Below the pieces are notes generated by a model. It was not told the DNA's origin. It searched no databases and was given only the letters and a program-made list of their open reading frames with translations. This document shows, in pieces, positions 22,551 to 30,444 of a DNA stretch of 36,756 nt (its first letter is position 1; the number at the start of each line of letters is the position of its first letter). The DNA comes from Acetobacteraceae bacterium (GTDB lineage Bacteria; Pseudomonadota; Alphaproteobacteria; Acetobacterales; Acetobacteraceae), in assembly GCA_027487385.1 (NCBI GenBank), contig JAIYDS010000083.1, forward strand, positions 1 to 36,756, given 5' to 3'. The translations under genes and the position numbers were made by a program.

Positions 22551-23726
22551 CTATTCGGTTCGGATCAGCCGCACGCGGCGGCCGGCCACGCCCAAGGCCA
22601 GCTTCCCGGTCTTCAGGGCCAGCGCGTCTTCGCCGAAGACCTCGCGGCGCCAACCGGTGAGGGCGCGGATATCGGGCTCGCTCTCGCTCGCCAGGCGTTC
22701 CAGATCCTCGGTGTCGGCGAGCAGCTTGGGCGCTACGTGATGCGCCTCGGCACTCGCGGCCAGCAGCACCTTCAGCAGCGCCACCAGCGCGGGTGAGGCG
22801 CCAGCGCCCTTGCGGGCCTCGAGCGGCATGGGAAGCTGGTCTTCGGGCAGCGCCTTGGCCTCGGCGATGGCGGCCAGCAGCGACACGCCCGACTTGCCGC
22901 GGGCAAAGCCCTCCGAAATGCCGCGTGCCCGGGCCAGTTGGTCCGTCGTCTCCGGGGCCGTCGCCGCCACTTCCAGCAGCGTCTCGTCCTTCACCAGGCG
23001 GCCGCGCGGGATGTTGATGCGCTGCGCCTCGGCCTCGCGCCAGGCGGCGGCGGCACGCAGCAGGCCCAGGAAGCGGCGATTGCCGGATTTCGGCTTGAGC
23101 CGCTCCCAGGCCTCGCCGGGCTCGGTGATGTAGGTGGAGGGCTCCAGCAGCGCGTCCATCTCCTGCGCCACCCAATCCAGGCGGCCCTCGGCCAGCAGCT
23201 TCTCGCGCAGGCGCAGATAGACCTGGCGCAGATGCGTCACATCCCCCGCCGCATATTCGATCTGCGCGCGGGAGAGCGGGCGGGCCGACCAGTCGGAGAA
23301 GCGGTGCGCCTTGTCGATGGACGCGCCGGCCAGCGCGCGGACCAGGCTGTCATAGCTCGCCTGGTCGCCGAAACCGGCCACCATGGCGGCGATCTGCGTG
23401 TCGAACATCGGCGTGGGCACGGCGCCGAATTTCAGCAGGAAGATTTCGACATCCTGCCGGGCGGCGTGGAAGACCTTGACCACAGCCGGGTCGGCCAGCA
23501 GGTCCCCCAGCGGGGCGAGGTCCATGCCCGGCGCCTCGGCATCCACCACCGCCACCTCGTCGCGGCCAGCCAGCTGGACGACGCAGAGCTCCGGCCAATA
23601 GGTGCGCTCGCGCATGAACTCGGTGTCCACGGTCACGAAAGGCTCCCGCCGGAGCCGGTCGCAGAGCTCCGCGAGGTCGGAGGATTGCGTGATGAGGCGA
23701 GGAGTCGGTTCTTGCGCAGCGGCCAT
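22551..23726 (-). CDS. rnd: Ribonuclease D
   Basis: A 391-residue 3'-5' exoribonuclease that trims tRNA and other small RNA precursors. The DEDDy active site is complete: D and E in VTVDTEF, D in [11 protein letters not shown], and Y with the last D in [13 protein letters not shown]. After the exonuclease domain (about 1-190) come two HRDC-type helical regions (about 210-290 and 310-380), as in bacterial RNase D. Length is normal. It is divergent from aspS with a 106-base gap, an arrangement I recall as common in alphaproteobacteria. A housekeeping gene. Confidence 0.95.
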   Translation of the reverse strand: MAAAQEPTPRLITQSSDLAELCDRLRREPFVTVDTEFMRERTYWPELCVVQLAGRDEVAVVDAEAPGMDLAPLGDLLADPAVVKVFHAARQDVEIFLLKFGAVPTPMFDTQIAAMVAGFGDQASYDSLVRALAGASIDKAHRFSDWSARPLSRAQIEYAAGDVTHLRQVYLRLREKLLAEGRLDWVAQEMDALLEPSTYITEPGEAWERLKPKSGNRRFLGLLRAAAAWREAEAQRINIPRGRLVKDETLLEVAATAPETTDQLARARGISEGFARGKSGVSLLAAIAEAKALPEDQLPMPLEARKGAGASPALVALLKVLLAASAEAHHVAPKLLADTEDLERLASESEPDIRALTGWRREVFGEDALALKTGKLALGVAGRRVRLIRTE

Positions 23727-23770
23727 CGGATCGGTTTGCCGCCGGAAGGGCCGCCATGCAAGGGCATGTC

Positions 23771-23802
23771 TTGACAGCGGGCGCGCGCGAAGGCCCTTAC
23801 CG
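23771..23802 (+). promoter_or_regulatory. Candidate aspS promoter
   Basis: TTGACA at 23771-23776 lies 57 bases before the aspS ATG. The best -10-like sequence is the weak CTTACC around 23796-23801, at slightly long spacing. The -35 match is perfect, the -10 is poor, so this is only a candidate. Confidence 0.35.
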
Positions 23803-23832
23803 AGGCCAGAAATCTCGACAGCGCAGGATCAC

Positions 23833-25638
23833 ATGCACGCCTACCGCACCCACACCTGCGGCGCGCTTCGCGCCGAACACGCCGGGCAGACCGCCCGCCT
23901 CTCCGGCTGGGTGCATCGCAAGCGCGACCATGGCGGCCTGCTCTTCATCGATCTCCGCGACCATTACGGCCTCACGCAATGCGTCATCCCGCAGGGCTCG
24001 CCCGTCTTCGAGGCGGCGGACAAGCTGCGCGCGGAGAGCGTCATCACCGTGACCGGCGAGGTGGTGAACCGCGAGCCCGGCACGATCAACGACAAGCTCC
24101 CCACCGGCGCCATCGAGCTGCGCGTGAAGGAGCTGGTGCTGCAATCCGCCGCCGAGGTGCTGCCCTTCCAGGTCGCGCAGGAGCAGGAGGCGCCGGAGGA
24201 GATGCGCCTGCGCTACCGCTTCCTCGACCTCCGGCGCGAGCGGCTGCAGCGGAACATGATCCTGCGCGCGCAGATCATCCAGGATATCCGCGAGCGCATG
24301 ATCGCGGTGGGTTTCAACGAGTTCCAGACGCCGATCCTGACCGTCTCCTCACCCGAGGGCGCGCGCGACTTCCTGGTGCCCGCCCGCCTGCATCCCGGCA
24401 AGTTCTACGCGCTGCCGCAGGCGCCGCAGCAGTACAAGCAGCTGACGATGGTGGCGGGCTTCGACCGCTACTTCCAGATCGCCCCCTGCTTCCGCGACGA
24501 GGCCGGCCGCGCCGACCGCACGCTGATGTTCTACCAGCTCGACGTCGAGATGAGCTTCGTCACCCAGGAAGACGTGTTCACGACGATGGAGCCCGTCATC
24601 CGCGGCACCTTCGAGCGCTTCGCCGATGGCCGCCATGTGGATGGGGGCCCCTGGATCCGCATCCCCTATGCGAAGGCGATGCTCGACTACGGCTCCGACA
24701 AGCCGGATCTGCGCAACCCGCTGGTGATCCGCGACGTGACTCAGCATTTCGCGGGCTCGGGCTTCGGGCTGTTCGCGAAGATCGCGGCGAGCGGCGGCGT
24801 GATCCGTGCCATCCCGGCGCCGGGTGCGGGCGGCAATCCGCGCAGCTTCTTCGACAAGCTGAACGAGTGGGCGCGCGCCGAGGGCGCGGGCGGCCTCGGC
24901 TACATCACCTTCGACGCGGTCCCCGCCGGAGGCGACGCAGCAATTCCCAAGGGCCCGATCGCGAAGAACCTGGAGGCCGAGCGCGCCGAGGCCATCCGCG
25001 TGGCCTGCGGGCTGCAGGCCGGCGATGCCGTCTTCTTCGCCGCCGGCAAGGAGGCCGATGCGGCCAAGTTCGCCGGCCAGACGCGGCTGCGCCTGGGCCA
25101 TGAGCTGGGCCTGACCGAAAAGTCCGGCTTCCGCTTCTGCTGGATCACCGATTTCCCCTTCTATGAGCTGAACGAGGAAACCAACCAGGTCGATTTCAGC
25201 CACAACCCCTTCTCGATGCCGCAGGGCGAGATGGAAGCGCTGGAAACGAAGGATCCGCTGACCATCCCCGCCTACCAGTATGACGTCGTCTGCAACGGCT
25301 ATGAGATGGCCTCGGGCGCGATCCGCAACCACAAGGCGGAGATCATGGTGAAGGCCTTCGGCATTGCGGGCTATCCGCCCGAGGCCGTGGAGGAGCGCTT
25401 CGGCGGCATGCTCAACGCCTTCCGCTACGGCGCGCCGCCGCATGGTGGCATGGCGGCCGGCATTGACCGCATCGTCATGCTGCTGGCCGAGGAGCCGAAC
25501 CTGCGCGAGGTGAACCTCTTCCCGATGAACCAGCAGGGCGAGGAGCTGATGATGGGCTCGCCCTCCACGGTGGAGGAGATCCGCCTGAAGGAACTCTCCA
25601 TCCGCGTGCAAATGCCGCCGCCGAAGAAGCCGGCCTGA
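23833..25638 (+). CDS. aspS: Aspartyl-tRNA synthetase (probably non-discriminating)
   Basis: A 601-residue class II synthetase that charges tRNA with aspartate. Domains: N-terminal OB-fold anticodon-binding domain (about 1-105, [20 protein letters not shown]), catalytic core, and a bacterial GAD insertion (about 300-420). Motif 2 is [20 protein letters not shown] and motif 3 is [14 protein letters not shown]. The sequence RDHGG carries His where discriminating enzymes usually have Leu, a mark of enzymes that also charge tRNA-Asn for the GatCAB pathway. The start at 23833 gives the expected [13 protein letters not shown]. The frame is open further upstream, but that region is the divergent promoter and the rnd start. 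A hairpin pair follows the stop. Confidence 0.96.
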   Translation: MHAYRTHTCGALRAEHAGQTARLSGWVHRKRDHGGLLFIDLRDHYGLTQCVIPQGSPVFEAADKLRAESVITVTGEVVNREPGTINDKLPTGAIELRVKELVLQSAAEVLPFQVAQEQEAPEEMRLRYRFLDLRRERLQRNMILRAQIIQDIRERMIAVGFNEFQTPILTVSSPEGARDFLVPARLHPGKFYALPQAPQQYKQLTMVAGFDRYFQIAPCFRDEAGRADRTLMFYQLDVEMSFVTQEDVFTTMEPVIRGTFERFADGRHVDGGPWIRIPYAKAMLDYGSDKPDLRNPLVIRDVTQHFAGSGFGLFAKIAASGGVIRAIPAPGAGGNPRSFFDKLNEWARAEGAGGLGYITFDAVPAGGDAAIPKGPIAKNLEAERAEAIRVACGLQAGDAVFFAAGKEADAAKFAGQTRLRLGHELGLTEKSGFRFCWITDFPFYELNEETNQVDFSHNPFSMPQGEMEALETKDPLTIPAYQYDVVCNGYEMASGAIRNHKAEIMVKAFGIAGYPPEAVEERFGGMLNAFRYGAPPHGGMAAGIDRIVMLLAEEPNLREVNLFPMNQQGEELMMGSPSTVEEIRLKELSIRVQMPPPKKPA

Positions 25639-25650
25639 AAAAACGGGGGC

Positions 25651-25692
25651 CCGGGGGACAAGTCCCCCGGCGGGTCCAGGGCGGAGCCCTGG
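25651..25692. terminator. Two adjacent hairpins between convergent aspS and the YgjP-like gene
   Basis: First hairpin: CCGGGGGAC (25651-25659) and GTCCCCCGG (25662-25670) with AA between them. Second hairpin: CCAGGGC (25676-25682) and GCCCTGG (25686-25692) with loop GGA, followed by TCTGTTTTA. An A-run (25638-25643) flanks the left side. The pair can terminate both converging transcripts. Confidence 0.7.
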
Positions 25693-25698
25693 TCTGTT

Positions 25699-26418
25699 TT
25701 ACCCCATCCGCTGCAACGCCGCCCCATGCCTGCGGAGCCACTCGGTGGCGGCATGCCGATGCGGCGAGCGTTGTTCCACCAGCGCCCAGAATCGATCCGA
25801 GTGGTTCATCTCCCGCAGATGCGCCACCTCATGCGCCACGACGTAATCCAACACCCAGTCCGGGGCGAGGATCAGCCGCCAGGAAAAGGCCAGGGTGCGG
25901 TCCGGGGCGCAACTGCCCCAGCGGCTTTTCGTGTCCTTCAGCCGGATGGCGCGGGGGGCGACGCCGAGCGCCTCGCAATGCGGGCGGGCGGCCAGGACGA
26001 TGCGGCGCAGCGCCTCCGCGCGGAGGAAGTCGCGCACGCGGCGGGCGATGAAGGGGGCCTCCCCGGTTACCACCAGCGTGCCGCCATCCAGGAAGGCGCC
26101 GCCGCGGCGGGTGGGGTCGTGGCGGATCGGGTGTTCGACGCCACCGATGGGCACGCTGCCGCCGGCCTCGAAGGGGCGCTCGGGGGCCAGGCCGCCCAGC
26201 TTCTGCATCACCCAGCCGGCATGCTCGGTCAGCAGCGCCACGCCATGCTTGCGGCCCACGCGGTTGGGCAGCGTCACCACCACATCGCCGCGCGTCGGAT
26301 CAATGCGCAGCGAGACGCGCCGCGCCCGGGCCGAGCGGCGCCAGCGCACCGGGCAGGGCTCGGGCGGCAGCAGGGGGTCCCGCTGGAGCGGGATGATCTC
26401 CGAATCGGGAAGCTCCAT
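25699..26418 (-). CDS. YgjP-like metallopeptidase (DUF45/M48-related)
   Basis: A 239-residue zinc metallopeptidase-like protein of the YgjP/DUF45 family. The zinc motif is VVAHEVAHLREMNHSDRFW: HExxH, with the third ligand His after MN. The central W-G-S segment KDTKSRWGSCAPDRTLAFSWRLILAP is the other family hallmark. The N-terminal part (about 20-120) is the beta-rich region. No signal peptide is visible, so it is probably cytoplasmic. Physiological substrates of the family are unknown. Divergent from the EamA gene with a 75-base gap that contains TTGACA at 26457-26462, a possible -35 for the EamA gene. Confidence 0.9.
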   Translation of the reverse strand: MELPDSEIIPLQRDPLLPPEPCPVRWRRSARARRVSLRIDPTRGDVVVTLPNRVGRKHGVALLTEHAGWVMQKLGGLAPERPFEAGGSVPIGGVEHPIRHDPTRRGGAFLDGGTLVVTGEAPFIARRVRDFLRAEALRRIVLAARPHCEALGVAPRAIRLKDTKSRWGSCAPDRTLAFSWRLILAPDWVLDYVVAHEVAHLREMNHSDRFWALVEQRSPHRHAATEWLRRHGAALQRMG

Positions 26419-26493
26419 GCCTCACCATGTCGGCATCCGGCAGCCGGGTTCAACGGTTGACAGGCTGGGCGGCTTGCGTCCCTCTGCGCGGGC

Positions 26494-27369
26494 ATGAACC
26501 TGGCCCGCCATATTCCCGCGCTGCTGATCCTCGGCGTGGTCTGGGGGCTGACGCCCTCCATCGTGAAGGGGGCGATGGCCGGCGGCATCGCGCCGCTGGG
26601 CTTCGCCTTCTGGGGGGCCTTCGGCTCGGCGCTGATCCTCTCCGTGCTGTGCCTGAAGCGGCGCCTCTCCCTGCCGCTGGATCGGCCGCACCTGGTGCAA
26701 TACGCGGCCTCCGGGTTTTCCGGCTTCGCGCTGGCCAATTTTGCCGGCTACACGGCGCTGCAATACATCCCGGCCGGGTTCTTCGCGCTGCTGGTGCCGC
26801 TCTCGCCCATCCTGACGGTGCTGGGCGCCGCCGCGTTGGGCATGGACCGGCTGACCACGCGGCGCGTGCTGGGCACGGCGCTGGGCTTTGCCGGGGTGGC
26901 GCTGGCCATGGCGCCCGGGGCGGCGCTCCCGGATGCGAGCCTGATCGGCTGGGCGCTTCTCGCGGCCGTGACACCGGTGGGCTTTGCGATCTCGAACATC
27001 GTCGCCTCGCGCCTGGCGCCACGCGGGACGGATGCGCTGGTGCTGGCGACCGGGGCGCTCTACGCCGCCGCCGTCTTCATCGCGCTCTTCGGGGTGCTGA
27101 TGGGGCAGATCCATATTCCCGGCCGGATCGGCTGGGGGGTGGAGTGGCTGATCCCCTTCCAGGCGGCGCTGACCGCCTTCGCCTATCTGCTCTACTTCCG
27201 GCTGATCGCGGCGACGGGCAGCGTGATCACCAGCCAGACCGGCTATATCGTGACCATCGCCGGGGTGCTCTGGGGCGCGCTGCTCTTCGGCGAGCGGATG
27301 GGGTGGCTGGCCCTGCCGGCCGCGCTGCTGGTCTTTGCCGGACTCTGGCTGGTGACGGCGCGGCGCTGA
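26494..27369 (+). CDS. EamA/DMT family transporter
   Basis: A 291-residue drug/metabolite transporter with about ten membrane helices in two EamA repeats (about 5-140 and 150-288). Landmarks are LLILGVVWGLTPSIVKGAM, FANFAGYTALQYIPAG-like text at about 80-95 and LVPLSPILTVLGAAALGMDRLTTRRVLG at the end of the first repeat; the second repeat ends VLWGALLFGERMGWLALPAALLVFAGLWLV. Such proteins export amino acids or other small metabolites. The gene converges on tetR with only 10 bases between stops, and both stop codons lie in the arms of one hairpin. Substrate unknown. Confidence 0.9.
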   Translation: MNLARHIPALLILGVVWGLTPSIVKGAMAGGIAPLGFAFWGAFGSALILSVLCLKRRLSLPLDRPHLVQYAASGFSGFALANFAGYTALQYIPAGFFALLVPLSPILTVLGAAALGMDRLTTRRVLGTALGFAGVALAMAPGAALPDASLIGWALLAAVTPVGFAISNIVASRLAPRGTDALVLATGALYAAAVFIALFGVLMGQIHIPGRIGWGVEWLIPFQAALTAFAYLLYFRLIAATGSVITSQTGYIVTIAGVLWGALLFGERMGWLALPAALLVFAGLWLVTARR

Positions 27370-27384
27370 GGGTCCGCCCTCAGC
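27365..27384. terminator. Hairpin containing both stop codons of convergent genes
   Basis: GCTGAGGG (27365-27372), loop TCCG, CCCTCAGC (27377-27384): a perfect 8-bp stem. The TGA of the EamA gene is in the left arm and the TGA of tetR (read on the minus strand) is in the right arm. There is no T-run, so termination efficiency is uncertain. Confidence 0.6.
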
Positions 27385-27913
27385 AGATCAGCCGCTCGAT
27401 CAGAAGCTCGGCCGAGCCCTCATCCGGAATGGCGCCGTCCAGCAGCAGATGCGCGAGGCCATGCACCATGCCCCAGCCCCGCAGGGCGCCGTCGCGCCCG
27501 CCCGCATTGGCCTGAAGCGCCAGGAAGGCCTGGCGTGAGGCGGCCAGCAGCGCCGGATGGGCGGCCGAGCGCGCCAGCAGCGGACCGAACATGAGGCGAA
27601 ACCGACCCGGCCGCGCCAGGGCGAAGCGAATATAGGCACGCCCGCGCGCGACATAGGGCGGTGCATCCCCCGCGGCCACCGCCGCCGCCATGGCCGCGCC
27701 GAAAGCCTCGAAGCCGCGCAGCGCCAGGGCGGCCAGCAGCGCCTCCTTGTCCGCGAAGTGGCGATAGGCGGCGGTGGGCGAGACTCCAGCCCGCCGCGCG
27801 GCCTCGCGCAGGCTGACGGCGCCGTCGCCGCCCTCATCCAGCAGCGCATCGGCGGCATCGAGGAGCGCCGCGCGCAGATCGCCGTGGTGGTAGGGTTTCT
27901 CTGTTGTTGACAT
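27380..27913 (-). CDS. TetR/AcrR family regulator with WHG domain
   Basis: A 177-residue repressor-type regulator. The helix-turn-helix is near the N-terminus (AALLDAADALLDEGGDGAV, then SLREAARRAGVSPTAAYRHFADKEALLAAL). The C-terminal ligand domain contains GWGMVHGLAHLLLDG, the WHG motif of one TetR subgroup. The start at 27911-27913 (MSTTEKPYHHGDLR) is the expected family start. An operator-like sequence covers this start codon, and a second copy sits 26 bases further upstream, so it probably represses itself and the divergent DUF2306-like gene. The frame stays open upstream but without family resemblance. Its ligand is unknown. Confidence 0.9.
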   Translation of the reverse strand: MSTTEKPYHHGDLRAALLDAADALLDEGGDGAVSLREAARRAGVSPTAAYRHFADKEALLAALALRGFEAFGAAMAAAVAAGDAPPYVARGRAYIRFALARPGRFRLMFGPLLARSAAHPALLAASRQAFLALQANAGGRDGALRGWGMVHGLAHLLLDGAIPDEGSAELLIERLIC

Positions 27914-27948
27914 TGCTAACATTCGCCGTATGTTGACAATGCTAACAT
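27905..27948. promoter_or_regulatory. Twin TetR operators and overlapping promoter
   Basis: TGTTGACATTGCTAACAT at 27905-27922 and TGTTGACAATGCTAACAT at 27931-27948 differ at one base and are spaced 26 bases apart. Each is a partial palindrome (TGTT near the left end, AACA near the right). The first covers the tetR ATG. For the plus strand, TTGACA (27907-27912) and TATGTT (27929-27934) with a 16-base gap could form the promoter of the DUF2306-like gene, so binding would block it. Confidence 0.75.
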
Positions 27949-27966
27949 GCGAAGGGCGCCCCTGCC

Positions 27967-28320
27967 ATGCTGTTCCTCCATCTCGGCCTGTCCTTGCTGG
28001 CGCTTGGCGCGATCGCGCTGATCCTGGCCCTGCCCAAGGGGCAGGCCGCGCATCGCTGGCTTGGGCGGATGGCGGCGGGCGCACTGGTGCTGAGCGCGCT
28101 CACCTCCTTCGGCATCCAGGCGCGCGGGCATTTCTCCTGGCTGCATATCCTCTCGGTGGTGACGCTGGCGAATGTCGCCTGGGCCGTCTGGGCGATCCGG
28201 CAAGGCCGCGTCGCCGCGCATAAGCGGGCCATGCTGGCGGGCGCGGGCGGGCTGTTCATCGCCGGCCTTTTCGCCACCTTCGCGCCCGGGCGCTATCTCT
28301 ACGGCGTGTTGTTCGGCTGA
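27967..28320 (+). CDS. Small DUF2306-like membrane protein
   Basis: A 117-residue protein with four predicted membrane helices (about 2-20, 32-50, 58-75, 88-108). I recognise the DUF2306-type pattern: conserved HRWLGRM after the first helix, SALTSFGIQARGHFSWLHILSV in the middle, and AHKRAMLAGAGGLFIAG before the last helix. No function is established for such proteins. It is divergent from tetR across the twin operators, so it is probably the regulated gene. Its 3' end overlaps the convergent ion-channel gene by 22 bases. Confidence 0.82.
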   Translation: MLFLHLGLSLLALGAIALILALPKGQAAHRWLGRMAAGALVLSALTSFGIQARGHFSWLHILSVVTLANVAWAVWAIRQGRVAAHKRAMLAGAGGLFIAGLFATFAPGRYLYGVLFG

Positions 28321-29153
28321 GCGCGCAGCGCCGCCACCTCTTCCCGCAGGGCGCGCACCTCCTGCACCAGGGCGCGCAGATCGGCGCGGTCGGCGCTCTT
28401 CTCCGCGGCCTCCGCCGCCGCCGCCCCGGCGCCACGGTCATCGCGCAGCGTCTGGATGCTCTCGACGATCACGCCGATGAAGAGGTTCAACACCACGAAG
28501 GTGGAGATGACGATGAAGGGCATGAAGAAGAGCAGCGCGAAAGGCTGCAACTCCATCGCCGGCTTCACGATATTGGCCCAGTCATCCAGCGTCATCAGCT
28601 GGAACAGGGTGAAGAGACTGGCGCCCAGCGTGCCGAACTGCTCCTCCATGTCCCCGCCGAAGAGCTTCGTCGCCATCACCGCGAAGACGTAGAAGAGCAG
28701 CGCCATCAGCAGCACGATGCTGCCCATGCCGGGCAGCGCGCCCAGCATCGCCTCCACCACATTGCGCAGGCTGGGGACCACCGAGATGAGCCGCAGCACG
28801 CGCAACACCCGCAGCGCCCGCAGCACGGCGAGCGGCCCGCTGGCCGGCATCCAGGCGATGGCGACGACGATGAAGTCGAAGAGGCCCCAGGGGTCGCGGA
28901 AGAAGCGGCCGCGGAAGGCGTAGATGCGCAGCAGCAATTCCGCCGTGAAGAGGTAGAGAAGGATGGCATCCAGCGCGTAGAGCGCCTCGCCATAGCCCTC
29001 CATCACGCTTTGGCTGGTCTCAAGCCCCAGGGTGACGGCGTTCAGCAGGATCAGCCCGATCACCACCCGCTGGAAGATCGGCGCCAGCACGAAGCGCGCC
29101 ACGCGCGCGCGCAGGTCATCGCCGGCGTCGAGGGCGGTCAGGGCTTCCTGCAT
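28299..29153 (-). CDS. Voltage-gated cation channel of bacterial NaChBac type, filter TLDDWAN
   Basis: A 284-residue single-repeat six-helix ion channel subunit, expected to form tetramers in the inner membrane. S1 is about 24-45, S2 about 60-80 (E72), S3 about 90-103 (D93). S4 is LAVLRALRVLRVLRLIS with gating arginines R112, R115, R118 and R121. S5 is about 143-163, S6 about 204-233. The pore filter is T188-L-D-D-W-A-N194, where sodium-selective relatives have TLESW. The tail ends in a coiled coil (about 255-278, DLRALVQEVRALREEVAAL). The start at 29151-29153 (MQEALTALDAG) gives normal family length; upstream in-frame codons are not family-like. Filter acidity suggests calcium or mixed selectivity. 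Confidence 0.88.
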   Translation of the reverse strand: MQEALTALDAGDDLRARVARFVLAPIFQRVVIGLILLNAVTLGLETSQSVMEGYGEALYALDAILLYLFTAELLLRIYAFRGRFFRDPWGLFDFIVVAIAWMPASGPLAVLRALRVLRVLRLISVVPSLRNVVEAMLGALPGMGSIVLLMALLFYVFAVMATKLFGGDMEEQFGTLGASLFTLFQLMTLDDWANIVKPAMELQPFALLFFMPFIVISTFVVLNLFIGVIVESIQTLRDDRGAGAAAAEAAEKSADRADLRALVQEVRALREEVAALRAQPNNTP

Positions 29154-29263
29154 GTCCGAATCTCCATGTTGCGGCCATGGAATGGCCGCAGCCGGGCTCA
29201 GGATCAAGCCCCGGATGATGACAGGCGCGGGATGATGCGGAAGACGGGCCGAGGCCGGCGGCC

Positions 29264-29938
29264 TCAGAAACGCAACGCCGGGTAGCCGAAGATCCAGGGA
29301 TGCGCCACCAGCAGCGCCACCCAGGCCACGCCGCCGATGATCCAGACCAGGCGCGGAATCTCCTCCAGCACCAGCTTGTTCCGCCCGACCAGGATGGCCA
29401 GGAAGGGCAGGACGGAGGTGGAAGGCGCCAGCCGCGCCCACATCGCGGGGTCCCGCGCCGCCAGTTTCTTGTCGATCGAGGGCATGCCGACGAGCGAGGT
29501 CACCAGGAAGGCGCCGAAGAACAGCACGCCGGAGAGGTTCCCCTTGGCCAGCAGATGCAGCGCCGCCCAGCCGGCAAAGGACCAGAGCATGGGGTGGCGC
29601 GTGATCCGCTGGATGCCGCGCGGCCCGCGCTCATCCAGCTTGCCGGCCACCGCCGTGGGATTCGGCGTCGCCACCGAGGCGACGAAGAGCAGCAGCACCG
29701 GCAGCATGAGCAGCGCCATCACCCAGCTGAACCAGGCGGGCATGTACCAGAGCGGCACGGCGGGCGCCGCCTGCCAGGCCATGACCAGCAGCGTGATGCT
29801 CACCACCGAGACCAGCGAATAGGCGATCCGGAACCCCGCCTCGCCCAGCATGCCGGCAAGGCGCGCGCGCATGGCGGTGCCGGCGATGCCGACATGGACG
29901 CCCACCCAGAGCAGCGAAGCGAGAAGCAACAGGATCAT
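29264..29938 (-). CDS. NnrU family membrane protein
   Basis: A 224-residue protein with about six membrane helices, recognised as NnrU-like. NnrU is a membrane protein named from denitrification gene clusters and related in layout to isoprenylcysteine methyltransferase-type proteins. Seen: LLLLASLLWVGVHVGIAGT at the start, GEAGFRIAYSLVSVVSITLLV, TRHPMLWSFAGWAALHLLAKGN and GMPSIDKKLAARDPAMW. No other denitrification gene is nearby. I chose MILLLL at 29936-29938; an ATG 12 bases upstream (29950) is equally possible. The function of the family is unclear. Divergent from a small open frame at 30142. Confidence 0.85.
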   Translation of the reverse strand: MILLLLASLLWVGVHVGIAGTAMRARLAGMLGEAGFRIAYSLVSVVSITLLVMAWQAAPAVPLWYMPAWFSWVMALLMLPVLLLFVASVATPNPTAVAGKLDERGPRGIQRITRHPMLWSFAGWAALHLLAKGNLSGVLFFGAFLVTSLVGMPSIDKKLAARDPAMWARLAPSTSVLPFLAILVGRNKLVLEEIPRLVWIIGGVAWVALLVAHPWIFGYPALRF

Positions 29939-30141
29939 GGCGCGGAGCATAGCGGCATCCCGCGCCGCCGCGCCATCGCCGAATGCGGGGCTTGCGCTTC
30001 GGCGCGCCGGCGTCACATGCCGAATACCGACGGAAACCTCCCGCCCCTCGCCGCAAGGCGGCGCGGAATATTGCGGTCGCTCACGGGCGCCGCAGCCAGG
30101 GCCGCAAGGCCGCCCTGCGCCCGTCCCAGGATCCGCACCCG

Positions 30142-30390
30142 ATGACCGAATACCGTCCCATGGCCCCAAGCACGGCCATGCCCCCCCACATCACCCCGGC
30201 GCGCGATCCCGGATGGCTGATGCGGCGCAGCGCCACGGGGCTTGGCCTTGGGGCGGCCCTCACCGTGCTGGCGGTGGCCTGGGCGCAAGCCGTCCTCGGG
30301 CTGCTCAGCTTGCTTCTCGTCCTGGGCAGCCTGGCAGGGTTCGGGCTGGGCCTTGTGCGCCATCATGCGGCGCGGTTCCGGCGCCCATGA
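30142..30390 (+). CDS. Hypothetical small membrane protein
   Basis: An 82-residue open frame starting MTEYRPMAPSTAMPPHITPA and containing two adjacent hydrophobic segments (about 28-50 and 52-70) followed by the basic tail RHHAARFRRP. The N-terminal third is Pro-rich. AGGATC stands upstream as a weak Shine-Dalgarno. It is divergent from NnrU, and its stop lies only 5 bases before the terminator of the convergent MFS gene. I do not recognise a family. Coding capacity is plausible from the hydrophobic pattern but not proven. Confidence 0.55.
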   Translation: MTEYRPMAPSTAMPPHITPARDPGWLMRRSATGLGLGAALTVLAVAWAQAVLGLLSLLLVLGSLAGFGLGLVRHHAARFRRP

Positions 30391-30394
30391 AAAA

Positions 30395-30420
30395 GGCGCC
30401 GGGGGTTCCCCCCCGGCGCC
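30395..30420 (-). terminator. Strong intrinsic terminator of the MFS gene
   Basis: GGCGCCGGGGG (30395-30405) pairs perfectly over 11 bases with CCCCCGGCGCC (30410-30420), loop TTCC. On the minus strand it is followed by TTTTTC. It ends the MFS transcript and may also stop the convergent small gene. Confidence 0.85.
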
Positions 30421-30444
30421 GGTCCTGCACCCCCGAACGGAGGG

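Noticed and set aside
23602..23832. N-terminal extension of aspS by 77 codons
   Set aside because: It overlaps the divergent rnd gene and promoter; AspRS proteins begin at the residues encoded from 23833.
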